NCBI GenBank assembly: GCA_006844705.1
Contig: SPJS01000046.1
Location: 1 to 64,000, forward strand
Source of the DNA: Methylococcaceae bacterium
GTDB lineage: Bacteria > Pseudomonadota > Gammaproteobacteria > Methylococcales > Methylomonadaceae
DNA: 64,000 nucleotides
Direction: 5' to 3'
The notes beneath the pieces are model-generated. The model was not told the origin of the DNA. It saw only the letters and a program-made list of their open reading frames with translations, and did no database searches. Shown one piece after another: positions 8,084-16,798 of the stretch. Position 1 is the first letter of the stretch. The number at the start of each line of letters is the position of its first letter. A program made the translations under genes and the position numbers.

Positions 8084-8992
8084 TTACATAAAAACGTGAC
8101 CTTCAGAGAAGATAACTGCTTGGCCACCTACACGAATTTTTAACGAGGTATCGACTTTATTGTCCATTTCAATATTTATTAAACTGCGGCGGCTGGCGTT
8201 TTCTCCTCTATCTACAGCAAACGCATGTGTTCCCTTGGGAGTAAAGTCAAAAGAACAAAGATATGAAGTAAATGCAGGGATTGCACTTCCTACAGGAGGA
8301 TCTTCAAGATGGCCAATTTTTGGGCCTACCAGACGTAGATTAAATTGGCTGTCAGGGTCGGGTGTAGAAGGTGCAAAAATCAGAATTTCCTGGGCCGCTG
8401 TTTGAGGAGCAATGGAGCGGCTCCATGCATCATAATTGAAACGTGCATTTCTAACACTTTCATAATTCCATAGCGGGACGATTAAATATGGAAAGCCTGT
8501 GGAAATCAGGCGTGGAGCATATTTCTTATGATCCAGTTCGGATACTGTAAGCGACAAAAAGTTGGCCAGTTCTTCATCGGGCGGGGCGAAGCGGTCAATC
8601 AAAGACGTTACATTTTGATCAAATTGTGTTTTGCTGACTTTCCCATCTTCCCAGTATACATGTACTGTAATATTGCCCGATTTTTGGGTAAAGGTTAGGG
8701 TGCTTACCGGTTGTGATGCGTCAATTTTGCCTGCATTGGCCAATACGTATGCAGTTGCAATAATGGGGTGGCCAACAAACTCTTTTTCCTGCAAAGGTGA
8801 AAACGTGCGCATATGCCAATGCGAATTATCTGAACCCGGTGATACAAATACTGTTTCGGTCAAATTCAATTCGCGAGCAAGTAATTGCATTTGCTCTTCA
8901 GTCAGTGCCTCGGCAGAAGGAAACACAGCAATTTGTGCGCCACTGAATAAAGTATCGGTAAAGACATCAGCGATGAAGTATTGGTAACTCAT
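8084..8992 (-). CDS. PhzF-family isomerase
   Basis: 302-residue protein of the PhzF/diaminopimelate-epimerase fold. The family signature is complete: N-terminal VDVF-type strand (YQYFIADVFTDT), the catalytic glutamate in LNLTETVFV near residue 47, FVGHPIIATAYVL, and a second half ending in VGGQAVIFSEG. PhzF itself isomerises DHHA in phenazine synthesis, but no phenazine genes are here and most family members have unknown substrates. The gene starts 2 bases after the nirD stop, so it is the third cistron of the nitrite reductase operon. A link with nitrogen metabolism is inferred from that position only. Confidence 0.85.
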   Translation of the reverse strand: MSYQYFIADVFTDTLFSGAQIAVFPSAEALTEEQMQLLARELNLTETVFVSPGSDNSHWHMRTFSPLQEKEFVGHPIIATAYVLANAGKIDASQPVSTLTFTQKSGNITVHVYWEDGKVSKTQFDQNVTSLIDRFAPPDEELANFLSLTVSELDHKKYAPRLISTGFPYLIVPLWNYESVRNARFNYDAWSRSIAPQTAAQEILIFAPSTPDPDSQFNLRLVGPKIGHLEDPPVGSAIPAFTSYLCSFDFTPKGTHAFAVDRGENASRRSLINIEMDNKVDTSLKIRVGGQAVIFSEGHVFM

Positions 8993-8994
8993 AG

Positions 8995-9327
8995 TTAACT
9001 CACTGTTGCAATTTCTACCCTGCCATTCTCCGTCCGAATGGCATAAGTTTCAACTTTTATTGACTCATCCTCGAAACAAACCCCTGTTTTTAGATTGAAA
9101 TGTTGCTTGTAAAGGGGGGAAGCGACCATAGGTTCGCCGCCCAGATCGCCAATCAAACCACGTGATAATACGTTAGCCTTGCCAAACGGATCGAAATTAT
9201 CAATCGCATATATGGCCTGATCTTGTGACATATAAAATACAGCTATTTGGCGTCCATCTATCAGTGCGCACACGCCGGAGTCGGGTTGAAGATCATCGAC
9301 GCTGCATACATCTATCCATTGCGTCAT
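8995..9327 (-). CDS. nirD: Nitrite reductase (NADH) small subunit
   Basis: 110-residue Rieske-fold small subunit of cytoplasmic assimilatory nitrite reductase. As in other NirD proteins, the cysteine and histidine ligands of true Rieske clusters are absent; the sequence passes IYAIDNFDPFGKANVLSRG and SPLYKQHFNLKTG without CxH/CxxH pairs. It is thought to stabilise NirB. It begins 3 bases after the nirB stop and ends 2 bases before phzF. Confidence 0.93.
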   Translation of the reverse strand: MTQWIDVCSVDDLQPDSGVCALIDGRQIAVFYMSQDQAIYAIDNFDPFGKANVLSRGLIGDLGGEPMVASPLYKQHFNLKTGVCFEDESIKVETYAIRTENGRVEIATVS

Positions 9328-9330
9328 TGT

Positions 9331-11868
9331 TTATGCCTCCTCGGTTAATTTGAGTTGTTCACGTTCTTCTTCGTTAGCAGGGCGGATTTGTCCTCGCTCT
9401 TCTACAAACACAATATTTTCATCAGTCTGGTCACTGTTAACAAAGTGTCTGAAGCGTTTCAGCTTGCTTTCATCTTCAATGGTGGTTTTCCATTCGCATT
9501 GATAAGTGTCGATAACATATTGCATTTGTTTTTCCAACTCATTGCAAATGCCCAGCTTGTCATCAATAACTACGGATTTTAAATAATCCAGGCCACCTTC
9601 CATGTTTTCCATCCATACTGAGGTGCGCTGCAGGCGGTCTGCAGTGCGTACATAAAAGATCAGTACGCGGTCGATGTATTTGATCAGGGTGTCCTTGTCC
9701 AGATCAGTGGCAAACAAGTCAGCATGGCGTGGTTTCATACCGCCATTACCACAGACATACAGATTCCATCCGCCTTCTGTTGCGATAACGCCGATATCCT
9801 TACCTTGAGCTTCTGCACATTCGCGGGTACACCCAGAGACCGCCATTTTGATTTTATGCGGCGCACGTAGCCCTTTGTAACGATTTTCCAGTTCAACAGC
9901 CAGCCCGACACTGTCATCAATCCCATAACGACACCAGGTACTGCCTACACATGATTTTACCGTACGCAAAGATTTGCCATAGGCATGGCCGCTTTCAAAT
10001 CCGGCATCAATGAGTTCGCTCCAGATGCCGGGCAACTGATCAACACGGGCACCAAACAGGTCGATACGTTGACCGCCGGTGATTTTCGTATACAGACCGT
10101 ATTTTTTGGCAACTTGTCCGGATGCGATCAACATGTCCGGCGACAACTCGCCACCGGTAACACGCGGTACGACAGAATAGGTGCCGTCTTTCTGCATGTT
10201 TGCAAGAAATGTATCGTTGGTATCCTGCAAACTTAAATGTTCTTTTTTCAGAACGTATTCATTCCAGTAGGAGGCGAGAATAGACCCTACAGCCTGCCGG
10301 CAGACTTCACAACCGCGCCCGGTACCATGTTTGTCCAGTAATTCATTAAAGGTTTTGATTTCCTCAACCATGACCAAGTTGTAAATGTCCTGACGGGTAT
10401 GTGGAAAATGCTCACAGATGTCTGTGTTAACTTCAATACCCGCTTTGGTCAGCTCGCTGTCCAGAACGGATTTCAGCAATGGTGCACATCCACCACAACC
10501 CGTCGATGCCTGGGTTTCATCCTTTAACGCCGGTACAGTGGTGCAGCCTTTTTCTATGGCTTCACACACATCACCTTTTGATACATCGTAGCAGGAGCAG
10601 ATCTGTGCGGACATCGGCAAGGCATCCGGCCCCAGTCCCACGGATTCGTCAGAGCGTGAAGGCAGAATCAATGAATCCGGGTTTTCAGGGAGTTCAATAC
10701 CATTTAAGCAATATTGCAGCAAAGTGCTGTAGCCAGCCGCATCACCAACCAGAACCGCACCGAGTAATAATTTCTTGTCTTCACTGACGACAAGGCGTTT
10801 GTAAACTTCTGCTGCACCATCCTGATAGGTGTAGACCATGGCGCCTGGTGTGCGTGCATGGGCATCACCGATACTGGCAACATCAACACCCAGCAATTTC
10901 AATTTGGTGCTCATGTCGGCACCGGTAAAGCTTGCATCATTATCGGCAAGATCAGCGACGACAGTACGTGCCATCGTGTAACCTGGGGCAACCAGCCCAA
11001 AAATGCGCCCATCCCACAAGGCACATTCGCCAATCGCGTAAATATTTTTGTCCGAGGTTTTACATTGATTATCAATGACAATACCGCCGCGAGGGCCAAT
11101 GTCCAGGCCACTGTTTCGGGCAATATCATCGCGTGGACGGATGCCGGCAGAGAACAAGACAATATCGGTTTCCAGCTCTTCGCCATCAGCAAATGTCATC
11201 TTGTGGAAGCAGTTGTCACCATCACCAATATTGGTGGTGTTTTTACTGGTGTGAACACTGACGCCCAGGTCTTCAATCTTTTTCTTCAACATGGCTCCGC
11301 CGCCTGCGTCCAGTTGAACGGCCATCAGGCGGGGGGCAAATTCGACGACATGGGTTTCTAGCCCCAGGTCTTTCAGCGCGTTGGCCGCTTCCAGCCCCAG
11401 CAGGCCGCCACCGACGACGACACCGATTTTAGAATTTTTTGCAGCAGCGGTAATGGCTTCCAGGTCTTCAATGGTACGGTAAACCAGACAGTTTTCACGA
11501 TCATGACCCGGCACAGGAGGAACAAAAGGGTAAGACCCGGTTGCCAAAACAAGTTTGTCGTAACTGACGGTCAGGCCTTTTTCAGAAAATACCAGCTGAT
11601 TTTCCTTGTCGATGTCAATAGCCCGGTCGCCCATATGGATGGTGATATTGTTGTTTTCGAAAAAACCTTCCGGTACCAGAGATAAGTCATCAGCTGATTT
11701 ACCGCTGAAAAATGCGGATAAATGAACACGGTCGTAAGCCGGTCGAGGTTCTTCACAGAATGTAATGACCTCATATTGATCTTTGATTCCACTTTCGGCC
11801 AGCGATTGCAGAAAGTTCTGGCCGACCATGCCATTGCCGATAACCACCAGTTTTTGTTTTGTGTTCAT
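9331..11868 (-). CDS. nirB: Nitrite reductase (NADH) large subunit
   Basis: 845-residue siroheme enzyme that reduces nitrite to ammonium with NADH in the cytoplasm. Domains in order: FAD/NAD-binding half (GNGMVGQNF at the N-terminus, VVVGGGLLGLEAA near residue 155, SAGIRPR), a BFD-type [2Fe-2S] region from about residue 424 (ICSCYDVSKGD...TGCGGC), and a sulfite/nitrite reductase half with the siroheme-[4Fe-4S] cysteines in CVGSTWC (about 640) and CTRECAE (about 680). All expected ligands are present and the length is normal. It is first in nirB-nirD-phzF. An NtrC-like palindrome about 100 bases upstream suggests nitrogen-limitation control. Confidence 0.95.
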   Translation of the reverse strand: MNTKQKLVVIGNGMVGQNFLQSLAESGIKDQYEVITFCEEPRPAYDRVHLSAFFSGKSADDLSLVPEGFFENNNITIHMGDRAIDIDKENQLVFSEKGLTVSYDKLVLATGSYPFVPPVPGHDRENCLVYRTIEDLEAITAAAKNSKIGVVVGGGLLGLEAANALKDLGLETHVVEFAPRLMAVQLDAGGGAMLKKKIEDLGVSVHTSKNTTNIGDGDNCFHKMTFADGEELETDIVLFSAGIRPRDDIARNSGLDIGPRGGIVIDNQCKTSDKNIYAIGECALWDGRIFGLVAPGYTMARTVVADLADNDASFTGADMSTKLKLLGVDVASIGDAHARTPGAMVYTYQDGAAEVYKRLVVSEDKKLLLGAVLVGDAAGYSTLLQYCLNGIELPENPDSLILPSRSDESVGLGPDALPMSAQICSCYDVSKGDVCEAIEKGCTTVPALKDETQASTGCGGCAPLLKSVLDSELTKAGIEVNTDICEHFPHTRQDIYNLVMVEEIKTFNELLDKHGTGRGCEVCRQAVGSILASYWNEYVLKKEHLSLQDTNDTFLANMQKDGTYSVVPRVTGGELSPDMLIASGQVAKKYGLYTKITGGQRIDLFGARVDQLPGIWSELIDAGFESGHAYGKSLRTVKSCVGSTWCRYGIDDSVGLAVELENRYKGLRAPHKIKMAVSGCTRECAEAQGKDIGVIATEGGWNLYVCGNGGMKPRHADLFATDLDKDTLIKYIDRVLIFYVRTADRLQRTSVWMENMEGGLDYLKSVVIDDKLGICNELEKQMQYVIDTYQCEWKTTIEDESKLKRFRHFVNSDQTDENIVFVEERGQIRPANEEEREQLKLTEEA

Positions 11869-11966
11869 AATTACCTCGGTATAAAACTATTCAACGTTTA
11901 GAACGTGTGATGATCTAAACTGGAAAATAGTGGGAAAAATAAAACCAAAGACAAATCAGAGAGAGG

Positions 11967-11983
11967 TGCACTGGAAAAGTGCA
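11967..11983. promoter_or_regulatory. NtrC-like binding palindrome upstream of nirB
   Basis: The 17-mer TGCACTGGAAAAGTGCA has arms TGCAC and GTGCA separated by 7 bases, the layout of NtrC sites. Its centre is about 107 bases upstream of the nirB start, where an enhancer-type activator would bind. I could not find a clear sigma-54 -24/-12 element between it and nirB. The surrounding 11869-12134 spacer has other GTGC/GCAC runs near 12021-12056 and no ORF. Confidence 0.4.
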
Positions 11984-12134
11984 AACAGAAGCGATGTGTG
12001 CTTTATTTTGGTGCGAGTGCGCACGCGTCTGATTCGCCTGTGCGCCGTTGCACGTTATTAGAGACCTGCCAAACAAAGGGCATATTAAAAAAATTAAGCC
12101 TGATAAAGAAGGTGTGGCTTTAATTAAGCATGTA

Positions 12135-14240
12135 TTATGCCTGTTCTTTATCCCTGTTTTCAAATATTACCACTGATCTTCCCTGCATCTGGTATGAAGT
12201 GCTTGTGACTGGTTTTTGTTCACCTGGCGGGATGATGTCGCGTTCAGATGATTTTGCTGTATCAACGGATAGACACCATAATTTATCCTGGATATGGGGC
12301 AATTGAATATTTACAGCTTCAGGTGCCATGTTCATGGCAATGTATATGTCGGCTTCTTTTTCTTCGCTGGCAATGACTTTACAGGCCAGAAAACGCGAGT
12401 CGTGATCATTCCAGTCAACCGGTTTGCTCAAGCCTGCCGTGTGCCAGCAGATATCAGGCAAGCCTCTTTCTTCAATAATTTGTCCGGTAAAAAAATGTCG
12501 GCGCATGAGTGAAGAATGACGTTTGCGTAATTTGATCATATGCTGAACAAACCGCAGAATATCCGCATTGGTTTCTGTCATGTTCCAGTTTAGCCAGGAG
12601 AGTTCATTATCCTGACAATAACCGTTGTTATTGCCTTGCTGGGTATGCATGAACTCATCCCCTGCCAGCAGCATGGGAACCCCTTCACTGATCAGTAAAA
12701 TGGCAAACACATTTTTGATTTGACGGCGGCGAATGCCGTTGATTTCCGGGTCATCTGTAGGGCCTTCAGCACCAAAGTTATAACTGAGATTATGATTGCA
12801 ACCATCACGGCTGTCTTCGCCGTTGGCTTCATTGTGCTTCTCGTTGTAGCTGAATAAATCATTCAGCGTAAAACCGTCATGACAGGTCACAAAATTGATA
12901 CTGCTGATCGGCAGGCGATCAGAGTGCTGGTATAAATCACTACTGCCGCAGATGCGGGTTGCCAGATCATGGATCATGCCATGATCACCTTTAACAAAGC
13001 GGCGAATGACATCACGATAGACGCCGTTCCATTCTGCCCAGCGTGAGCCGGGAAATGAGCCGACCTGATACAGCCCGGTGGCATCCCAGGCTTCGGCAAT
13101 CAACTTGGTTTTGTTGAGGTGTTCGGATAATTCGATGCCCCAGATAATGGGCGGATCTTGCAAGACGGCACCATCTTCACCGCGAGACAAGGCGCTGGCC
13201 AGGTCAAAGCGGAAGCCATCAACATGCATTTCCCTGACCCAGTATTCAAGACAGCTGATGATATAACGTGTGACCAGTGGATGATTGGCGTTGACGGTGT
13301 TGCCGCAGCCGGTGTAGTCATGAAAGACGCTTTTATCTACCGGGTCGATCATATAAAAGCTGTTGCCAAACATGCCTTTGAAATTAATCATGGGCCCGCC
13401 CACGCCGGATTCTGACGTATGATTAAAAACCACATCCAGCACGACACCAATACCTGCTTTATGTAATGCCTTGACCAGGTCACGGAATTCCTGTTGATGC
13501 ACGCCTTCTTCCGGTGCTGTGCAGTAACCTGGATGGGGACTGAAAAAACTGTGGGTGCTATATCCCCAGTAGTTGTGCAGGCCTCGTTCAATGGTGTGTG
13601 CAGGCGCATCCTGTTCATCAAAAGCCATAACAGGAAGCAACTCGACATGGGTAATGCCAAGTTCTTTTAAATAAGGGATTTTTTCAATCAGTCCCAGAAA
13701 TGTGCCGGGGTGTTCTACATCCGCGCTGGGATGACGGGTAAAGCCGCCGACATGTAATTCATAAATAATGACTTTTTCACTGCGTATCGCCAGTGGTTTA
13801 TCGCCTTCCCAGTCATACTCGTCATTGATCACCATGGCGCGCATGGCATGGGGGCCATTATCCCCCGGCTCACAGGCTTTTTGTCTGTCCCACAATGTAT
13901 CACTGACGGCACGAGCCCACGGATCAAGCAGGTGTTTTTCACCATCGAAATTGAGACCACTGTGATGCGTATCTTCTGAAGGACCATCAACGCGCCAGCA
14001 ATACCAGACCCCGGCCGGAAGGTGTCTGACAAACACATGCCAGGAAAAAAAGGTAAAGTTCTTGCTCTTTTCAAGCTCAATGATCTGAAAAGGCTCGGTG
14101 CATTCTGCTGTATGGAACAATAGCAGCTCTACCGTTTCTGCGTGACGACTGAGAATGGAGAAATTTACTCCGCCTTCCTGCAGTGTAGCCCCGTAGGGTT
14201 GGGGGATTCCCGGTTTGGTTGTGAAATGTGGGTTTTGCAT
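12135..14240 (-). CDS. glgX: Glycogen debranching enzyme
   Basis: GH13 isoamylase-type enzyme that hydrolyses alpha-1,6 branches of glycogen. The N-terminus (QPYGATLQEGGVNFSILSRH) is a CBM48 early-set domain, followed by the TIM barrel with catalytic Asp in GFRFDLASAL (about residue 342), the acid/base Glu in LIAEAWDATG (about 381) and Asp in VTCHDGFTLND (about 452). At 701 residues it has full GlgX length. It is divergent from the DUF4912/GH57/EEP/PLD series, with 270 bases between the units, so debranching and branching functions lie back to back. Confidence 0.92.
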   Translation of the reverse strand: MQNPHFTTKPGIPQPYGATLQEGGVNFSILSRHAETVELLLFHTAECTEPFQIIELEKSKNFTFFSWHVFVRHLPAGVWYCWRVDGPSEDTHHSGLNFDGEKHLLDPWARAVSDTLWDRQKACEPGDNGPHAMRAMVINDEYDWEGDKPLAIRSEKVIIYELHVGGFTRHPSADVEHPGTFLGLIEKIPYLKELGITHVELLPVMAFDEQDAPAHTIERGLHNYWGYSTHSFFSPHPGYCTAPEEGVHQQEFRDLVKALHKAGIGVVLDVVFNHTSESGVGGPMINFKGMFGNSFYMIDPVDKSVFHDYTGCGNTVNANHPLVTRYIISCLEYWVREMHVDGFRFDLASALSRGEDGAVLQDPPIIWGIELSEHLNKTKLIAEAWDATGLYQVGSFPGSRWAEWNGVYRDVIRRFVKGDHGMIHDLATRICGSSDLYQHSDRLPISSINFVTCHDGFTLNDLFSYNEKHNEANGEDSRDGCNHNLSYNFGAEGPTDDPEINGIRRRQIKNVFAILLISEGVPMLLAGDEFMHTQQGNNNGYCQDNELSWLNWNMTETNADILRFVQHMIKLRKRHSSLMRRHFFTGQIIEERGLPDICWHTAGLSKPVDWNDHDSRFLACKVIASEEKEADIYIAMNMAPEAVNIQLPHIQDKLWCLSVDTAKSSERDIIPPGEQKPVTSTSYQMQGRSVVIFENRDKEQA

Positions 14241-14510
14241 TTCTTATTAGGGTTTTTTAATATTCTCTTAATTGTACTTGATTGCTGAAAGAGCTGAAAT
14301 GTTTTGTTGTAAAAATACTACAAGTATATTCCCTTACTTTTTAAATGCTTGCATTAATGGAGTCCAATCGGTAGAGTTTTTGCAGACCGTGGGTAAAAAG
14401 TGAATGTCTGTAAAAAACTACGTGAATAGCATGTTCCGGACGTTTTTAGGGCAGGTGCGTTGCCAGCTTTCAGCCTGACACTGTAGAGGGTTGATAAGCA
14501 CACTGGATAA

Positions 14511-15155
14511 TTGAGTGTATTTTTAAATTTTAACAAGACGTTGCCAGTGATCAAGACTTTTCGCTCTTTACAAAACAAGGATTGTGCGTTTACTGCTGAA
14601 GAACTTCAGCACGTCAGCAGGCAGGTTAATGCCGCGTATCAACCACGATTTTCTTCAATACTCAGTGCAACAGCAGTAACGTTTTCCAGTGCAGAATTAT
14701 TGACTATCAGCCAGGAAATCAGTTGTCATAATAAAATGGCCACTTTAGCAGAGACCTTTCAGAATAATTTATCGTTACTCCCCATAGATCCACGTCACGT
14801 GCATGCTTTTTGGAATATCGGGCAGGCCAGAAATGAAGTTCAGTCATTAGCGTTGCACATCCAATTACAGCGCGATCTTGAAGATGAATCAGACTTGACT
14901 GAAAAGGTGAGGCACGACGTCATGGAAATAAATATCAATGACATGAATTCAAATATGACGATTGAGCTGCCGGACTCGTTTTCAGCAAAAATTTGCGCAG
15001 CCCAGATTGTGGAGATTCATAATGATGAGAAACAAGTCTTGTTGACATCATCCCCGGTTCAAATGCCGATTGACCTTGATGATTCAGCAACGGATGCGCT
15101 ATGGGTAGATGCGGTGTTCATATCTAACCCATCAGGAATTAATAGAGCGCATTAA
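14511..15155 (+). CDS. DUF4912-like protein preceding the GH57 branching enzyme
   Basis: 214-residue protein. The middle segment, LSLLPIDPRHVHAFWNIGQ, resembles the core of DUF4912 domains (DPRWLYAYWEI-type), which are often found near polysaccharide enzymes and may bind sugar; the rest is not recognised. The frame opens at a TTG (14511); a GTG at 14547 is an equal choice, and no clear ribosome-binding site decides. Its stop overlaps the GH57 start by one base (TAATG), which implies translational coupling and a job tied to the branching enzyme. A carbohydrate-binding helper is an inference. Confidence 0.6.
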   Translation: MSVFLNFNKTLPVIKTFRSLQNKDCAFTAEELQHVSRQVNAAYQPRFSSILSATAVTFSSAELLTISQEISCHNKMATLAETFQNNLSLLPIDPRHVHAFWNIGQARNEVQSLALHIQLQRDLEDESDLTEKVRHDVMEININDMNSNMTIELPDSFSAKICAAQIVEIHNDEKQVLLTSSPVQMPIDLDDSATDALWVDAVFISNPSGINRAH

Positions 15156-16759
15156 TGGAAAAGGGATTTCTTCATTTAGTTCTGCATGCCCATTTACCTT
15201 ACGTCAGGCACCCGGAATATGACAGTTTTCTGGAAGAACACTGGCTGTTTGAGGCGATCAGCGAATGTTATGTGCCTTTATTGCAAATGCTTGATCGTTT
15301 GCAACAGGATGATGTTCAGTATCGTTTGACGTTGTCGTTATCACCCACACTGATGACTTTGCTACAGGATGATTTACTGCAACAAAGGTATGTACGCTAT
15401 CTGGATCAACAACAGCAACTGATCAATCATGAATTAGATAGAACGCGGCAGGATGAACAGTATGCGGCCATTGCAGCCTATTACCATGAGCTGATAGGAC
15501 GCACACGACAGGCCTATCAGGACAGCTATCAGGGCAACCTGTTGAAAGCCTTTGCCCGACATGAACAACTGGGCAAATTGAAACTGATTACTACAGCGGC
15601 CACTCACGGATTTTTGCCATTATTGAACCGGTCTGAAGCGGCTGTAGAATGGCAGGTGGCCACTGGACTCGATACATTTGAACAGAGTTTTGGTTTTACT
15701 CCGGATACCATCTGGCTGCCTGAGTGCGCCTACTACCAGGGATTGGAGAATGTACTGAAAAAAGCAGGCGTGGACTACTTCATGCTCGATGGGCATGGGG
15801 TGTTGAATGCAAGTCCTCAGCCGATAAGCGGTATCCATGCGCCGGTGTGTTGTGAGAACGGGCTGGTTGTTTTTGGCAGGGATGCCCAGGTCTGTGAATA
15901 TGTGTGGAACGCACAAACCGGTTATCCGGGAGATCCCGCCTATCGCGAGTTCTACAGCGACATCGGACAGGAACTGGAGCCGCAACACTTGCAGGCGTTC
16001 AATGCCCAGTCTGGCGATTGTATCAATACAGGCATCAAATATCACAGCATTAGCCAGCCGCAAAACCGCAAGGTTTATGTTCCGCATGCTGCGACTGAAA
16101 AAGCGCATCAGCATGCAGCAGACTTTGTTGAGCGGATACAGCTAAAAGTGAGGCAGCTGAACCAAAACAGTAAACCGGTTGTCAATGCCGCGTTTGATGC
16201 TGAACTCTTTGGTCATTGGTGGTTTGAAGGACCGCAATGGCTGGAACAGGTCATCCGTTTATCATCTACTCGTCCGGAGCTGGAAATGATAAGCGGAGAT
16301 GATTATCTGCAAACAACAGCACACATGCAGACAGTACAACCTGCAGCATCAAGTTGGGGGCATCTGGGGTTTAATCAGTATTGGCTGAATGATAACAATG
16401 ACTGGATTTACCCGCAGATATATCAGGCGTTTGATCACATTGCCGAGCTGGTCCAGGGGGTTGCAGAATTATCACTCACCTCATTACAGCAGCGGGCGTT
16501 AAACCAGGCACTACGCTCTTTGCTGTTAATGCAGTCTTCGGACTGGCCTTTTCTGATGACGGCCGGCACAGCGACAGAATTTGCCGAGAAAAATGTGACC
16601 GACCAGCTGGCCAGATTCAATTATCTGTATGACAATCTGCGAAAAAACCGCGTTAATGAACGCTTTTTAAGTGCGCTGGAAATAATGGATGATATTTTTC
16701 CACAACTCGATTACAAGGCGTTCTACAGAATATTGCTGGAGTATCAGTGCAAGGATTGA
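15155..16759 (+). CDS. GH57 1,4-alpha-glucan branching enzyme
   Basis: 534-residue glycoside hydrolase of family 57 that would form alpha-1,6 branches in glycogen. The N-terminus GFLHLVLHAHLPYVRHPE is the family's opening motif. The nucleophile is Glu190 (WLPECAYYQG) and the acid/base Asp348 (AFDAELFGHWW), close to E184 and D353 of the Thermus branching enzyme as I recall them. No signal peptide, so cytoplasmic. It replaces or supplements GlgB. It is coupled to the upstream gene and followed after 39 bases by the EEP protein. Confidence 0.9.
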   Translation: MEKGFLHLVLHAHLPYVRHPEYDSFLEEHWLFEAISECYVPLLQMLDRLQQDDVQYRLTLSLSPTLMTLLQDDLLQQRYVRYLDQQQQLINHELDRTRQDEQYAAIAAYYHELIGRTRQAYQDSYQGNLLKAFARHEQLGKLKLITTAATHGFLPLLNRSEAAVEWQVATGLDTFEQSFGFTPDTIWLPECAYYQGLENVLKKAGVDYFMLDGHGVLNASPQPISGIHAPVCCENGLVVFGRDAQVCEYVWNAQTGYPGDPAYREFYSDIGQELEPQHLQAFNAQSGDCINTGIKYHSISQPQNRKVYVPHAATEKAHQHAADFVERIQLKVRQLNQNSKPVVNAAFDAELFGHWWFEGPQWLEQVIRLSSTRPELEMISGDDYLQTTAHMQTVQPAASSWGHLGFNQYWLNDNNDWIYPQIYQAFDHIAELVQGVAELSLTSLQQRALNQALRSLLLMQSSDWPFLMTAGTATEFAEKNVTDQLARFNYLYDNLRKNRVNERFLSALEIMDDIFPQLDYKAFYRILLEYQCKD

Positions 16760-16798
16760 TATAAATCAGAGAGCAGAATTGTTTTGGTGGAGAATGTT

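Noticed and set aside
10858-11361. 167-codon plus-strand ORF opposite nirB
   Set aside because: Shadow of a well-defined NirB frame; similar long antisense ORFs occur opposite haoA (21226-22176) and nasA.
11869-12134. Sigma-54 promoter for nirB
   Set aside because: No GG-N10-GC element with acceptable flanks between the NtrC-like palindrome and the start codon was found by eye.
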